Positions 1 to 7,368 of a stretch of DNA of 11,612 nucleotides are shown here, piece by piece. The notes beneath the pieces were generated by a model. That model did not search any database. It saw only the letters and a program-made list of their open reading frames with translations, and was not told where the DNA came from. The first letter of the stretch is position 1. Every line of letters begins with the position of its first letter. A program made the position numbers and the translations under genes. This stretch comes from CBDUVZ01 sp965370805 (GTDB lineage: Bacteria; Hydrothermota; Tepidihabitantia; Tepidihabitantales; Tepidihabitantaceae), in contig CBDUVZ010000096.1 of assembly GCA_965370805.1 (NCBI GenBank), positions 1 to 11,612 on the forward strand, in the 5' to 3' direction.

Positions 1-267
1 GAACGCAGGAGCATCGGCAAGATGCCTGGTTCCGCGTACGCTGAAAACATGCCAAATTCTGATGTCGGAGCAAGCAAGGTAACATGCCGTTCTACAAGAA
101 CTTGCGCGAGGCGAGTTACTCAAACTACCCACACGAATCCGCGAACAGCCGAATTGCAGTTGGCGTGCAAAGGCACAGAGGAAATGACAGACGTCGAACT
201 CCGAGTGTCGCTTGCCGAATCGGGACCCTTGAAGCTCGGCGGACCGCCAACCGCGTGGCGCTGGATA
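1..267. other. Gene-free flank downstream of hicA
   Basis: No convincing gene is visible here. A short plus-strand reading frame with an ATG at 184 and a stop ending at 282 has a GAGG stretch just before it and would encode about 32 residues. It overlaps the 3' end of hicA in a convergent arrangement and resembles no family I know, so I do not call it. An 11-base palindrome (238-248) is too short and lacks a T-run, so it is not a credible terminator for the hicBA transcript. The stretch may hold the worn end of a gene lying to the left of the window. Confidence 0.5.
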
Positions 268-489
268 TCAGAGGAGCTTTAGGAAGGCCTCAACAGTGAG
301 GTTGGCCTGCCGGATGATGGCGCGGAGCGTGCCTCGGTCCAACTCTTTGTGGTCGGGCACGACGACTTGTGTAAACGGCTCCGACCGGCGAAGAATCATA
401 TGGCTGCCTTGCTGTCGCCTCAGGACAAAGCCTGCCTTTTCCAGTACCCGGAGGCACTCGCGTCCGGCCAAACGGGGCAGTCCGCTCAC
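268..489 (-). CDS. hicA: HicA-family mRNA interferase toxin
   Basis: This 73-residue protein has the normal length and shape of a HicA (YcfA-type) toxin, a small double-stranded-RNA-binding-fold ribonuclease that cleaves mRNA when not bound by HicB. The signature GSHMIL is present, with the presumed catalytic histidine at residue 30. It is preceded by the usual segment ending in a G-F-x-hydrophobic-R pattern and followed by a VVVPDH strand and a helix ending in LRAIIRQANL. The start codon is GTG and shares a GTGA overlap with the hicB stop, which implies translational coupling and fixes the start. The order antitoxin then toxin is common for short HicB proteins. Family assignment is firm; toxic activity is inferred. 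Confidence 0.92.
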   Translation of the reverse strand: MSGLPRLAGRECLRVLEKAGFVLRRQQGSHMILRRSEPFTQVVVPDHKELDRGTLRAIIRQANLTVEAFLKLL

Positions 490-692
490 ACCGTTACCAG
501 CAGTGTCTCAAGTCTGTCTTCCGGCACCGGCAGATTGTCCTCTTTCAACGCCGCGATGTAGCCCGCTATCGCTTCTTTGACATTGACGATTGCCCGCTCG
601 CGGGTTTTGCCCTGGCTGATGCAACCGGGCAGACTGGGACATTCGGCAACCCAGTAACCGTCCTCGCCAGGATAGATAACAACCTGTCTCAT
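486..692 (-). CDS. hicB: HicB-family antitoxin (short form)
   Basis: This 68-residue protein carries the HicB N-terminal partial RNase H-like fold. It opens with a short strand, followed by DGYWVAECPSLPGC, then a QGKTRERAIVNVKEAI helix. It would bind and neutralise the HicA encoded directly downstream. It lacks the extra C-terminal ribbon-helix-helix or helix-turn-helix DNA-binding domain found in longer HicB proteins, so autorepression by this protein alone is not evident. No Shine-Dalgarno sequence stands at a usable distance before the ATG. A strong promoter ends only five bases upstream, which suggests a leaderless message (separate entry). The pair sits as its own unit downstream of guaA. 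Confidence 0.92.
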   Translation of the reverse strand: MRQVVIYPGEDGYWVAECPSLPGCISQGKTRERAIVNVKEAIAGYIAALKEDNLPVPEDRLETLLVTV

Positions 693-697
693 GCCTT

Positions 698-726
698 ATT
701 ATCACACGGCAGGGCTTTCCGGTCAA
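698..726 (-). promoter_or_regulatory. Sigma70-type promoter of hicBA, probably leaderless
   Basis: Read on the minus strand, the -35 box TTGACC (721-726) is followed by a 17-base spacer and the -10 box GATAAT (698-703), with a TG two bases before the -10 (extended -10). The spacing is ideal. Only five bases separate the -10 from the hicB ATG at 692, so the expected start of transcription falls on or next to the start codon. The assignment rests on motif matching and gene position alone. Confidence 0.72.
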
Positions 727-752
727 GTGTTGCCGGACGTCTCATGAGGAAG

Positions 753-787
753 AACGCAGAACGCTAAACGCTGGACGCACAACGCTT
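753..787. repeat. Heptameric ACGC tandem array (5 units)
   Basis: Five consecutive 7-base units start at 753, 760, 767, 774 and 781: AACGCAG, AACGCTA, AACGCTG, GACGCAC and AACGCTT. The ACGC core is invariant while the last two bases vary. The same heptad family, in the opposite orientation, fills 7319-7367. The array lies between guaA and the hicBA promoter. It resembles in style the short tandemly repeated heptanucleotides of filamentous cyanobacteria, but the sequence is different and no relation is claimed. Confidence 0.8.
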
Positions 788-791
788 CAGG

Positions 792-959
792 CTACCCCAA
801 CCCCTTCAGCCATAGCACTATGTCGCGTATGGCGTCGGGCGTGATGCGTCACTGCGCGTCTTCGTCTGCTCGACGTCAGTCTCAGCCGGGCATCGGATTC
901 TGCTTCCGGGTTGGGTTTTCGGGCGCTACTTGCGGAGAAACGTCCGGCGGGGCTGGCTG
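792..959 (-). pseudogene. Possible frameshifted coding remnant downstream of guaA
   Basis: The stretch between the guaA stop and the heptad array reads as protein-like sequence only if frames are switched. In the guaA frame, after its stop, there is a proline-rich run up to a stop near 905. A second frame then reads AETDVEQTKTRSDA. A third reads ITPDAIRDIVLWLKGLG before a TAG at 792-794. The last piece looks like a natural protein C-terminus. This could be a small gene broken by two indels, a set of sequencing errors, or chance in GC-rich DNA. No family is recognised and no start codon is assigned. Confidence 0.22.
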
Positions 960-2489
<1,530 letters not shown>

Positions 2490-2504
2490 CAGGAGGAAAG
2501 GGGC

Positions 2505-2535
2505 CTAGGGTTCAAGGGTCCAAGGGTTCGAGAGG
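2505..2535. repeat. AGGG-family dispersed repeat, intergenic copy
   Basis: The run of AGGGTTC, AAGGGTCC and AAGGGTTCG units repeats AGGG every 7-9 bases. It matches the first half of the element inside leuS at 4592-4626, where the same AGGGTTC and GGGTCC words alternate, and the copy at 4169-4181. It lies directly upstream of guaA. Only one orientation is present here, whereas the leuS copies have two inverted halves. Confidence 0.7.
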
Positions 2536-2591
2536 GAGAACGGAGGAGAAAGGAAGGAAGAAAGAGGAAGGAGGAAAAAGAAGGAAGGAAG
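2530..2591. repeat. Polypurine tract upstream of guaA
   Basis: Sixty-two bases on the plus strand are purines apart from a single C at 2541, and the last fifty (2542-2591) are uninterrupted, made of GGAAGGAAG and AAAGAGGAAGG-like words. The guaA message would therefore carry a long polypyrimidine leader if transcription begins above this point. Such tracts can form triplex structures or arise by slippage; no function is shown. Confidence 0.75.
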
Positions 2592-2593
2592 TG

Positions 2594-2705
2594 AACCACG
2601 GATGATTGGAGTGAGCGAACCACAGATGAACACCGATGAACACTGTGGTAGAGCAGAGCGAGCGGAAAGTGCCCTCGGAGGGCACAACACCGATGAACAC
2701 CGATG
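2594..2705. repeat. Cluster of GATGAACACC dispersed repeats
   Basis: The words AACCACGGATGA (2594-2605), AACCACAGATGAACACCGATG (from 2618) and AACACCGATGAACACCGATG (from 2686) form a cluster built on a 10-base GATGAACACC unit. The first full copy is bounded by an inverted pair ACCACAG (2619-2625) and CTGTGGT (2643-2649). Similar ACCACAGATGAACAC words recur between genes in many environmental bacterial genomes and are often mis-translated as spurious proteins; that is recalled, not searched. This explains why no gene is called between leuS and guaA. Confidence 0.7.
2669..2685. repeat. Perfect 17-base palindrome
   Basis: GTGCCCTC and GAGGGCAC form an exact 8-base inverted repeat around a single central G. 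It sits between two groups of GATGAACACC repeats and may be part of that composite element. No T-run follows on either strand, so it is not a standard terminator, although it lies 78 bases downstream of the leuS stop. Confidence 0.55.
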
Positions 2706-2762
2706 GGCAGAGGAAAGAGGGAAGAAGATGTGCGCACGGGCATCAGCGGGTGGAGCCCGTGG

Positions 2763-5429
2763 TCACTTCCTGTCCTTTCCGGTGACGATACTGACGAGCC
2801 GGCCTTTGACGTAGATGACTTTCTTCACGTCCTTCCCGCCGATGTGTTCGGCGACGCCCGGGTCGGCAAGCGCGAGTTTCCTGATTTCTTCTTCGCTCGC
2901 GGTGCGCGGGACTTCGAGCCGGGACCTGAGTTTGCCGTTGACCTGGACCGGGATGGTCATCATGTCGAACGCGGTGAACTTCTCGTCCCAGGACGGGAAC
3001 CGCTCATCGAAGAGCGAACCGGCGGCCGGTTTCGCCCGGTGCCAGAGGTCCTCGGCGAGATGAGGGGCGAACGGCGCGAGCAGGTAGATGAGCCAGCCGA
3101 GCGCGAATCCGAACACCGGCGATTTCGTGTCCTTGAATCCGTACAGGCTATTGAGGAATTCCATCTGGGCCGCAATCGCGGTGTTGTACTGGAACGCCTC
3201 GGAATCGGCGACTACTTTGCGGATGGTCTGGTTGAGCCGGATGTACAGTTCCTTCTCAGCGCCTTTGAGCTTCGCAGTGTCCGGCGGGTCAAATGCAATC
3301 GCGTCGCCGTGTTCCTCGTGCAGGTGCCAGAGCCGGTTCTGGAACCGGGTGACACCGGTGACCAGGTCGTCGGACCATTCCATGTCCTTTTCCGGAGGCG
3401 CGGCAAAGAGGAGCGCGAGCCGGGCGGTATCGGCCCCGTGTTCCTCAGTGAACGGTCCGACCCACACCCCGATCTCCTTGGAACTGGACATGACCTTGCT
3501 GACCGGCTTGCCGTCCGGATCCGTGGTTCTGAGCGACACCATTCCTTCCGTGTGGTAGGTCTTGCAGGGCTCTTTCACCGAGAGCATGCCCATATCGTGC
3601 ATTGCCCGGGTGAAGAACCGGAAGAATATCAGGTGCCCGCAGGCATGCTCCATGTTGCCGGTGTATTCGTCAATCGGCAGCCAGGTGTCGGCAGCCTGCT
3701 TCCCGAAAGGCAGCTTATCGTTCTTCGGGTCGGTGTAGCGCACCATGTACCAGGACGAATTCACGAAAGTGTCCATGGTGTCCGGGTCCCGGTGCGCCGG
3801 GCCGCCGCACTTCGGGCAGGTCGTTTCGTAGAACCCGGGCACGGACGCGAGCACCGATGCACCTTTGGGTTTGAAGTCCTTGACGTCGGGCGGGAGGATA
3901 ACCGGCAGGTCTTCCTCGGGTACCGGCACGATGCCGCACTTGTTACAATGGACCATTGGAATCGGCGTACCCCAGTACCGCTGGCGGGAAATGAGCCAGT
4001 CCTTGAGCCGGAAGTTGACCGTGCGCCGGCCCAGACCTTTCTCTTCGAGCCAGTCGTTGACTTTCTCGATGCCTTTGAGGCCGGCTTCGCCCTTGCCGGC
4101 AATGGTGCCGTCGAACGGCCCGGAATCGACCATGACGCCGTCTTCCGTGTAGGCGCAGGTCATGGAAGAGGGTTCAAGGGTTTCAGTGTCCTGACCCTCG
4201 GACCCTTTCCGCTGCGGCTGGATGACAACCTTGATCGGGATGTCGTACTTGCGGGCGAATTCGAAGTCGCGCTGGTCGTGACCCGGGACCGCCATAATCA
4301 TCCCGGTGCCGTACGAAGCCAGCACGAAATCGGCTATGTAGATCGGCACTTTGTCGTTATTGACCGGGTTGACCGCGTAGCGTCCGGTGAAGAACCCTTC
4401 TTTCTCCATGCCTTCGGCCACCCGGTCAACTTCGGACTTGAGCAGCACGCGGCGGATGAATTTCATTCCCTCCTGCTCGCGGTCGGTTCCTTTGAGCAGT
4501 TCCTCGGCCAGCGGTGCGTCGGGAGCGAGCGCCATGAAAGTCACACCCCAAAGCGTATCGGGCCGGGTCGTGAAAATGGGAATCAACACGGAGGGTTCGA
4601 GGGGTCCAGGGTTCGAGGGGTCCAGGGTTCGGTCCCTTAATCCCTTGGTCCCTAAATTCCCTGATTCCTTTCGTTCGAGCGTGAAATCCACTTCCACACC
4701 CTCGGACCGACCGATCCAGTTGCGCTGCATGATGCGGACGCTTTCCGGCCAGGTGTTGAGTTCCTCGATACCGTCGAGCAGTTCCTGTGCGTAATCGGTA
4801 ATCCTGAAGAACCACTGGGTCATCTTCTTCTTGTTCACGTCGGTGCCGCAGCGCTCGCACTTCGCGTCGACGACCTGCTCGTTGGCGAGCACGGTCCGGC
4901 AACTCGGGCACCAGTTGAGCAGCGCTTCCTTGCGGTAGGCCAAGCCGCGCTTGTAGAACTGGAGGAAGAACCACTGGTCCCAGCGGTAGTATTCCGGGAC
5001 ACAGGTGTTGATTTCCCGGTCCCAGTCATAAGCGATGCCGAGCCGGTTGATATTGCGCTTGCAGAGGTCGATGGACTCGAATGTCCATTTCGCCGGGTGA
5101 GAGCCGTGCTTGATTGCCGCGTTCTCGGCCGGGAGTCCGAACGCGTCCCAGCCGAACGGACGGAGCACGTCATAGCCCTGCATTTTCTTGAGCCGGCTGA
5201 TAACGTCGCCGATGACATAGTTGCGGGCATGCCCGACGTGCAGGTCGCCGGAAGGGTAGATGAACATCTCGAGCACGTAATACTTCTTCTTCGGGTTCGG
5301 GTTGGTCTTGAACGTTTCGCGCTTCTGCCAGTAGTCCTGCCAGCGCTGCTCTACTTCACGGGCGTCGTACGCCAGCCGGGCGCGGGCAGCATCGGTGCCG
5401 GAGCCGGACATGGCATTGTCGGGTCTCAT
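2763..5429 (-). CDS. leuS: Leucyl-tRNA synthetase with repeat-encoded insertions
   Basis: LeuS charges tRNA-Leu in the cytoplasm. The ATG at 5429 follows the holA stop by one base (TGACATG) and gives 888 residues; an upstream frame to 5540 would overlap holA by 110 bases, and the ATG at 5411 is an alternative. The class I HIGH motif is HVGH (64-67). A zinc-type site has Cys174, 177, 191 and 194, and a second has Cys495, 498, 538 and 541. The CP1 editing domain shows TTRPDT (287-292) and AVPGHDQRD ending at 388. The KMSKS motif is degenerate: VMSSSK at 646-651. Two stretches in the editing domain (about 252-281 and 406-422) are encoded by dispersed repeats. The usual leucine-specific insert before KMSKS appears very short. 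Identity is certain; the effect of the oddities is unknown. Confidence 0.97.
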   Translation of the reverse strand: MRPDNAMSGSGTDAARARLAYDAREVEQRWQDYWQKRETFKTNPNPKKKYYVLEMFIYPSGDLHVGHARNYVIGDVISRLKKMQGYDVLRPFGWDAFGLPAENAAIKHGSHPAKWTFESIDLCKRNINRLGIAYDWDREINTCVPEYYRWDQWFFLQFYKRGLAYRKEALLNWCPSCRTVLANEQVVDAKCERCGTDVNKKKMTQWFFRITDYAQELLDGIEELNTWPESVRIMQRNWIGRSEGVEVDFTLERKESGNLGTKGLRDRTLDPSNPGPLEPSVLIPIFTTRPDTLWGVTFMALAPDAPLAEELLKGTDREQEGMKFIRRVLLKSEVDRVAEGMEKEGFFTGRYAVNPVNNDKVPIYIADFVLASYGTGMIMAVPGHDQRDFEFARKYDIPIKVVIQPQRKGSEGQDTETLEPSSMTCAYTEDGVMVDSGPFDGTIAGKGEAGLKGIEKVNDWLEEKGLGRRTVNFRLKDWLISRQRYWGTPIPMVHCNKCGIVPVPEEDLPVILPPDVKDFKPKGASVLASVPGFYETTCPKCGGPAHRDPDTMDTFVNSSWYMVRYTDPKNDKLPFGKQAADTWLPIDEYTGNMEHACGHLIFFRFFTRAMHDMGMLSVKEPCKTYHTEGMVSLRTTDPDGKPVSKVMSSSKEIGVWVGPFTEEHGADTARLALLFAAPPEKDMEWSDDLVTGVTRFQNRLWHLHEEHGDAIAFDPPDTAKLKGAEKELYIRLNQTIRKVVADSEAFQYNTAIAAQMEFLNSLYGFKDTKSPVFGFALGWLIYLLAPFAPHLAEDLWHRAKPAAGSLFDERFPSWDEKFTAFDMMTIPVQVNGKLRSRLEVPRTASEEEIRKLALADPGVAEHIGGKDVKKVIYVKGRLVSIVTGKDRK
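4164..4214. repeat. AGGG/CCCT inverted repeat element inside leuS (copy 2)
   Basis: AGGGTTCAAGGGT (4169-4181) and ACCCTCGGACCCT (4194-4206) face each other across a 12-base loop and can pair over 13 positions with one mismatch and one wobble. The words match the intergenic copy at 2505-2535. On the leuS strand it encodes residues about 406-422 (with GSEGQDTETLEPSS), within the editing domain, where I expect a shorter loop in typical LeuRS. The reading frame is kept. Confidence 0.7.
4587..4676. repeat. AGGG/CCCT inverted repeat element inside leuS (copy 1)
   Basis: The plus strand shows GGTTCGAGGGGTCCAG twice in tandem from 4594, then switches at about 4627 to the opposite orientation with TCCCTTAA, TCCCTTGG, TCCCTAAA and TTCCCT words. 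This is an inverted pair of short-period arrays. It encodes LeuRS residues about 252-281 (including NLGTKGLRD and SNPGPLEPS), just before TTRPDT. From memory of E. coli LeuRS the same interval needs only about six residues, so roughly 24 are extra. Confidence 0.78.
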
Positions 5430-5430
5430 G

Positions 5431-6570
5431 TCAGCCGTTGTGCCCTCCGGCGGTGCTTTCCGCTGTCGCTCCGTCCGTCTTTCTCCTCTGCGGGGGAATC
5501 GTGCACAATTCGCTTTGTACGTCTCCGGTGAACAGATCACAGAACTCCCGGTCGCGACGGCACCTGATGCAACTGGTGAACGTTTCGAGCCGGGCCCACG
5601 TCTCGGGCCTGCCGGTCAGGTACGCTTTCTGTATCCGGTACAGTTGATGCAGGCAGCAGTTCAACTCGCCGGCGTCCTTCCAGGCGTCAACCGTATGCTT
5701 TACCCGCCAGTCGGCCTTGTTCAAGGTCCCGGCGAGCAGGCCCACGTGGTTGAGGAAACCGGTCGTCAGCCAGGCGATAATCTGCATCGGCTCCTCACCC
5801 CATTCCTCGAGCTGCCGCAGGACGCCGAGCGCAGCTCCGGGGTCACGCGCAACGACCCGACCCACATACTCCTGCAATTGGTAGGCGCGGGTGGAACCGG
5901 CCAGTTCCTTGACGCGCTTCGCGCTCACACGCTCGCCCGGCTCGCAGCAGGAAGCAAGCTTGTCGACTTCGGAACAGAGAACCCCGGTGTGCTGGCCGGA
6001 AATCTTCAGCAGTTCCCGGGCGGCGTCGGGCGTCAGTATGATGCCGCGCTCGTCCGCCCGGCGCCGCATGAGCTGTACCAGCTCCCCATCCTCGGGCTGC
6101 TTGAGACTCACGACCGCCTTTGCGAGTCCGTACTTCCGCAGCAAGGCGGGCAGCGAACGATGCGGGATGCCGGTCAGCACGACCGTAGTGGTTTCCGGGG
6201 TCTTCGCAGCATGCTCGATTAGCCGTTCGATGCCTTCCTTCTTCAGCTTCTCGGGGAACTTGGGGCCTTTCTTGCCCGGGCGGGTAATGCCGGTGATAAC
6301 GATCATCCGGCGCGGCGACCCGGCCGGCGCCTGCCGCAGGTGCTCGCGGATGACGTCGGGATTGAGTTTCTCAGAGTCCAGTTCGTCGGCCTGGTACGAC
6401 TCGAAGTCGAACGCCTCAAGCCCCGGACTGACAAGTTTCTCTTTCAACCGGCGCAGGATTTCGTCGGCCATGACCGTATCCTCGACCAGCAGGATGTAGA
6501 CCGACTCAAACCTGCCTTTCTCAATGGCTTTGAGCACGGTCAGTCCGGTCCGGCTACCTGTCTGCGGCAT
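5431..6570 (-). CDS. holA: DNA polymerase III delta subunit
   Basis: HolA opens the beta sliding clamp within the clamp-loader complex during DNA replication. The 379-residue protein has the expected N-terminal AAA+-like fold without a Walker A motif (SVYILLVEDTVMADEIL near 23-39), a segment RRMIVITGITRPGKKG (87-102), then a TVVLTGIP strand (129-136). The helical domain II follows (LLKISGQHTGVLCSEVDKL, 187-205) and the C-terminal collar domain starts around 226. The family is usually about 330-350 residues. The last 45 or so (CIRC at 334-337, then a charged, low-complexity tail) are extra and may be a lineage extension. A promoter lies seven bases upstream. The stop is one base before the leuS ATG, so the two form an operon. 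Sequence divergence is typical for HolA. Confidence 0.88.
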   Translation of the reverse strand: MPQTGSRTGLTVLKAIEKGRFESVYILLVEDTVMADEILRRLKEKLVSPGLEAFDFESYQADELDSEKLNPDVIREHLRQAPAGSPRRMIVITGITRPGKKGPKFPEKLKKEGIERLIEHAAKTPETTTVVLTGIPHRSLPALLRKYGLAKAVVSLKQPEDGELVQLMRRRADERGIILTPDAARELLKISGQHTGVLCSEVDKLASCCEPGERVSAKRVKELAGSTRAYQLQEYVGRVVARDPGAALGVLRQLEEWGEEPMQIIAWLTTGFLNHVGLLAGTLNKADWRVKHTVDAWKDAGELNCCLHQLYRIQKAYLTGRPETWARLETFTSCIRCRRDREFCDLFTGDVQSELCTIPPQRRKTDGATAESTAGGHNG

Positions 6571-6576
6571 GGGCCT

Positions 6577-6604
6577 ATGTTACGCGCAACCGGTAATTAG
6601 TCAA
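6577..6604 (-). promoter_or_regulatory. Putative promoter of holA-leuS, probably leaderless
   Basis: On the minus strand TTGACT (6599-6604) is followed by 16 bases and TAACAT (6577-6582). Six bases later comes the holA ATG, so transcription would start on or beside it. No Shine-Dalgarno sequence is visible. The site occupies the 61-base gap after the lipoprotein stop, which fits a new transcription unit beginning here. The -10 box matches the consensus at four of six positions, so this is weaker than the hicBA promoter. Confidence 0.5.
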
Positions 6605-6631
6605 TCGGGTGCGGGTGGTGCGAGTCCCCGG

Positions 6632-7315
6632 TTACTCCGGCCCGGCCGGCTCTTCCGGGCCGGGCCGGACAAGCTCGAAGTCGACGGTGACAGTCCAGCC
6701 TTTGGCGACCCGGAACCGGATGGTCCCGGACTCGAACCCGTCGGCAACAGCCGTCAGGTCGTGTTCGCCGGCCGGAACCCGGTCGAGCGAATAGCGCCCG
6801 CCGGCGTTGGTCACTACGCTGATGCTGGTTTCCCTGACCGTAATCCGCGCGTTCCCGACCGGCTCCCCGGTTTCCGCATCAACGACTTCGCCATCCAGGC
6901 TGCCTTCGTTGGTGGTATCACGCAAAGCGATACTGACCCGGGTCGTCTCGTTGCCGATTGCCAGAACGGAGACGGTTCTCAGCAGTTCAGGGTACAGATG
7001 AACCTCAGTCCGCCAGGTATCGGACCGCACGGCGGCCGGTGCAGGCTGCAGCAGGATTTCTTCGGTGATGTAGCCGGGGCTGGCAACTGTCAATCGTGCG
7101 AACATCGTCGCTTCAGTGGCTGGCGTCAGGCCGAGCGAGTCCGTCGCCGCCATCATCTCCGTACCTTCGACCGTAATCAGAGCCCCGGCCAGCGGTCTGT
7201 CGGTCTCTCCGTCGCGCACCTGCGCAATGAACATGACCCGCGAAGAGCCGCATCCGCAGAGCAGAACCAGCACCAGGACCGGCGCAACACGCACGACGCA
7301 AGACGCATGAAGCAT
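6632..7315 (-). CDS. Lipoprotein with two carboxypeptidase-regulatory-like domains
   Basis: The 227-residue product has a hydrophobic N-terminus with a lipobox-like LCGC, giving Cys22 as the likely lipidated residue after signal peptidase II cleavage. Two beta-sandwich repeats of the CarboxypepD_reg-like type follow: about 29-105 (with DGETDRPLAGALITVEG and a TDSLG turn) and about 136-205 (GEVVDAETGEPVGNARITV, then GGRYSLDRVPAGEHDLTAVADGF). It ends in a PGPEEPAGPE tail. Such proteins sit on the outer membrane or cell surface as structural or binding modules with no catalytic residues. The start is uncertain: the ATG at 7315 and an in-frame GTG at 7294 both lie inside a heptad repeat array, and neither has a Shine-Dalgarno sequence. 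The gene lies 53 bases after the nitroreductase-like gene. Specific ligand unknown. Confidence 0.75.
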   Translation of the reverse strand: MLHASCVVRVAPVLVLVLLCGCGSSRVMFIAQVRDGETDRPLAGALITVEGTEMMAATDSLGLTPATEATMFARLTVASPGYITEEILLQPAPAAVRSDTWRTEVHLYPELLRTVSVLAIGNETTRVSIALRDTTNEGSLDGEVVDAETGEPVGNARITVRETSISVVTNAGGRYSLDRVPAGEHDLTAVADGFESGTIRFRVAKGWTVTVDFELVRPGPEEPAGPE

Positions 7316-7367
7316 CCGGCGTTTGGCGTTGTGCGTGGAGCGTAGAGCGTTATGCGTGGAGCGTTGA
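7282..7367. repeat. Inverted pair of heptameric ACGC/GCGT arrays
   Basis: Five 7-base ACGCNNN-type units run from 7282 to 7316 (GCGCAAC, ACGCACG, ACGCAAG, ACGCATG, AAGCATC). After two bases, seven GCGTNNN units run from 7319 to 7367 (GCGTTTG, GCGTTGT, GCGTGGA, GCGTAGA, GCGTTAT, GCGTGGA, GCGTTGA). The register is exact throughout the second arm. The first arm overlaps the 5' end of the lipoprotein gene and the second fills the whole intergenic gap. The two arms could fold back on each other. The same family occurs at 753-787. Confidence 0.82.
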
Positions 7368-7368
7368 A

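Noticed and set aside
238..248. Palindrome GGCGGACCGCC as a terminator for hicBA
   Set aside because: The stem is only five base pairs around one base and no T-run follows on the minus strand.
753..787. CRISPR-like reading of the heptad array
   Set aside because: Units are 7 bases with no spacers of 25-45 bases and no cas genes nearby.
2703..4640. Long plus-strand open frame of 645 codons opposite leuS
   Set aside because: It is antisense to a clearly functional leuS, has no recognisable domains and is rich in R, E, G and V, as expected for the complement of GC-rich coding sequence.
5430..5540. Longer leuS start at 5540
   Set aside because: It would overlap holA by 110 bases and add an arginine-rich N-terminus not seen in LeuRS; the ATG at 5429 follows the holA stop directly.
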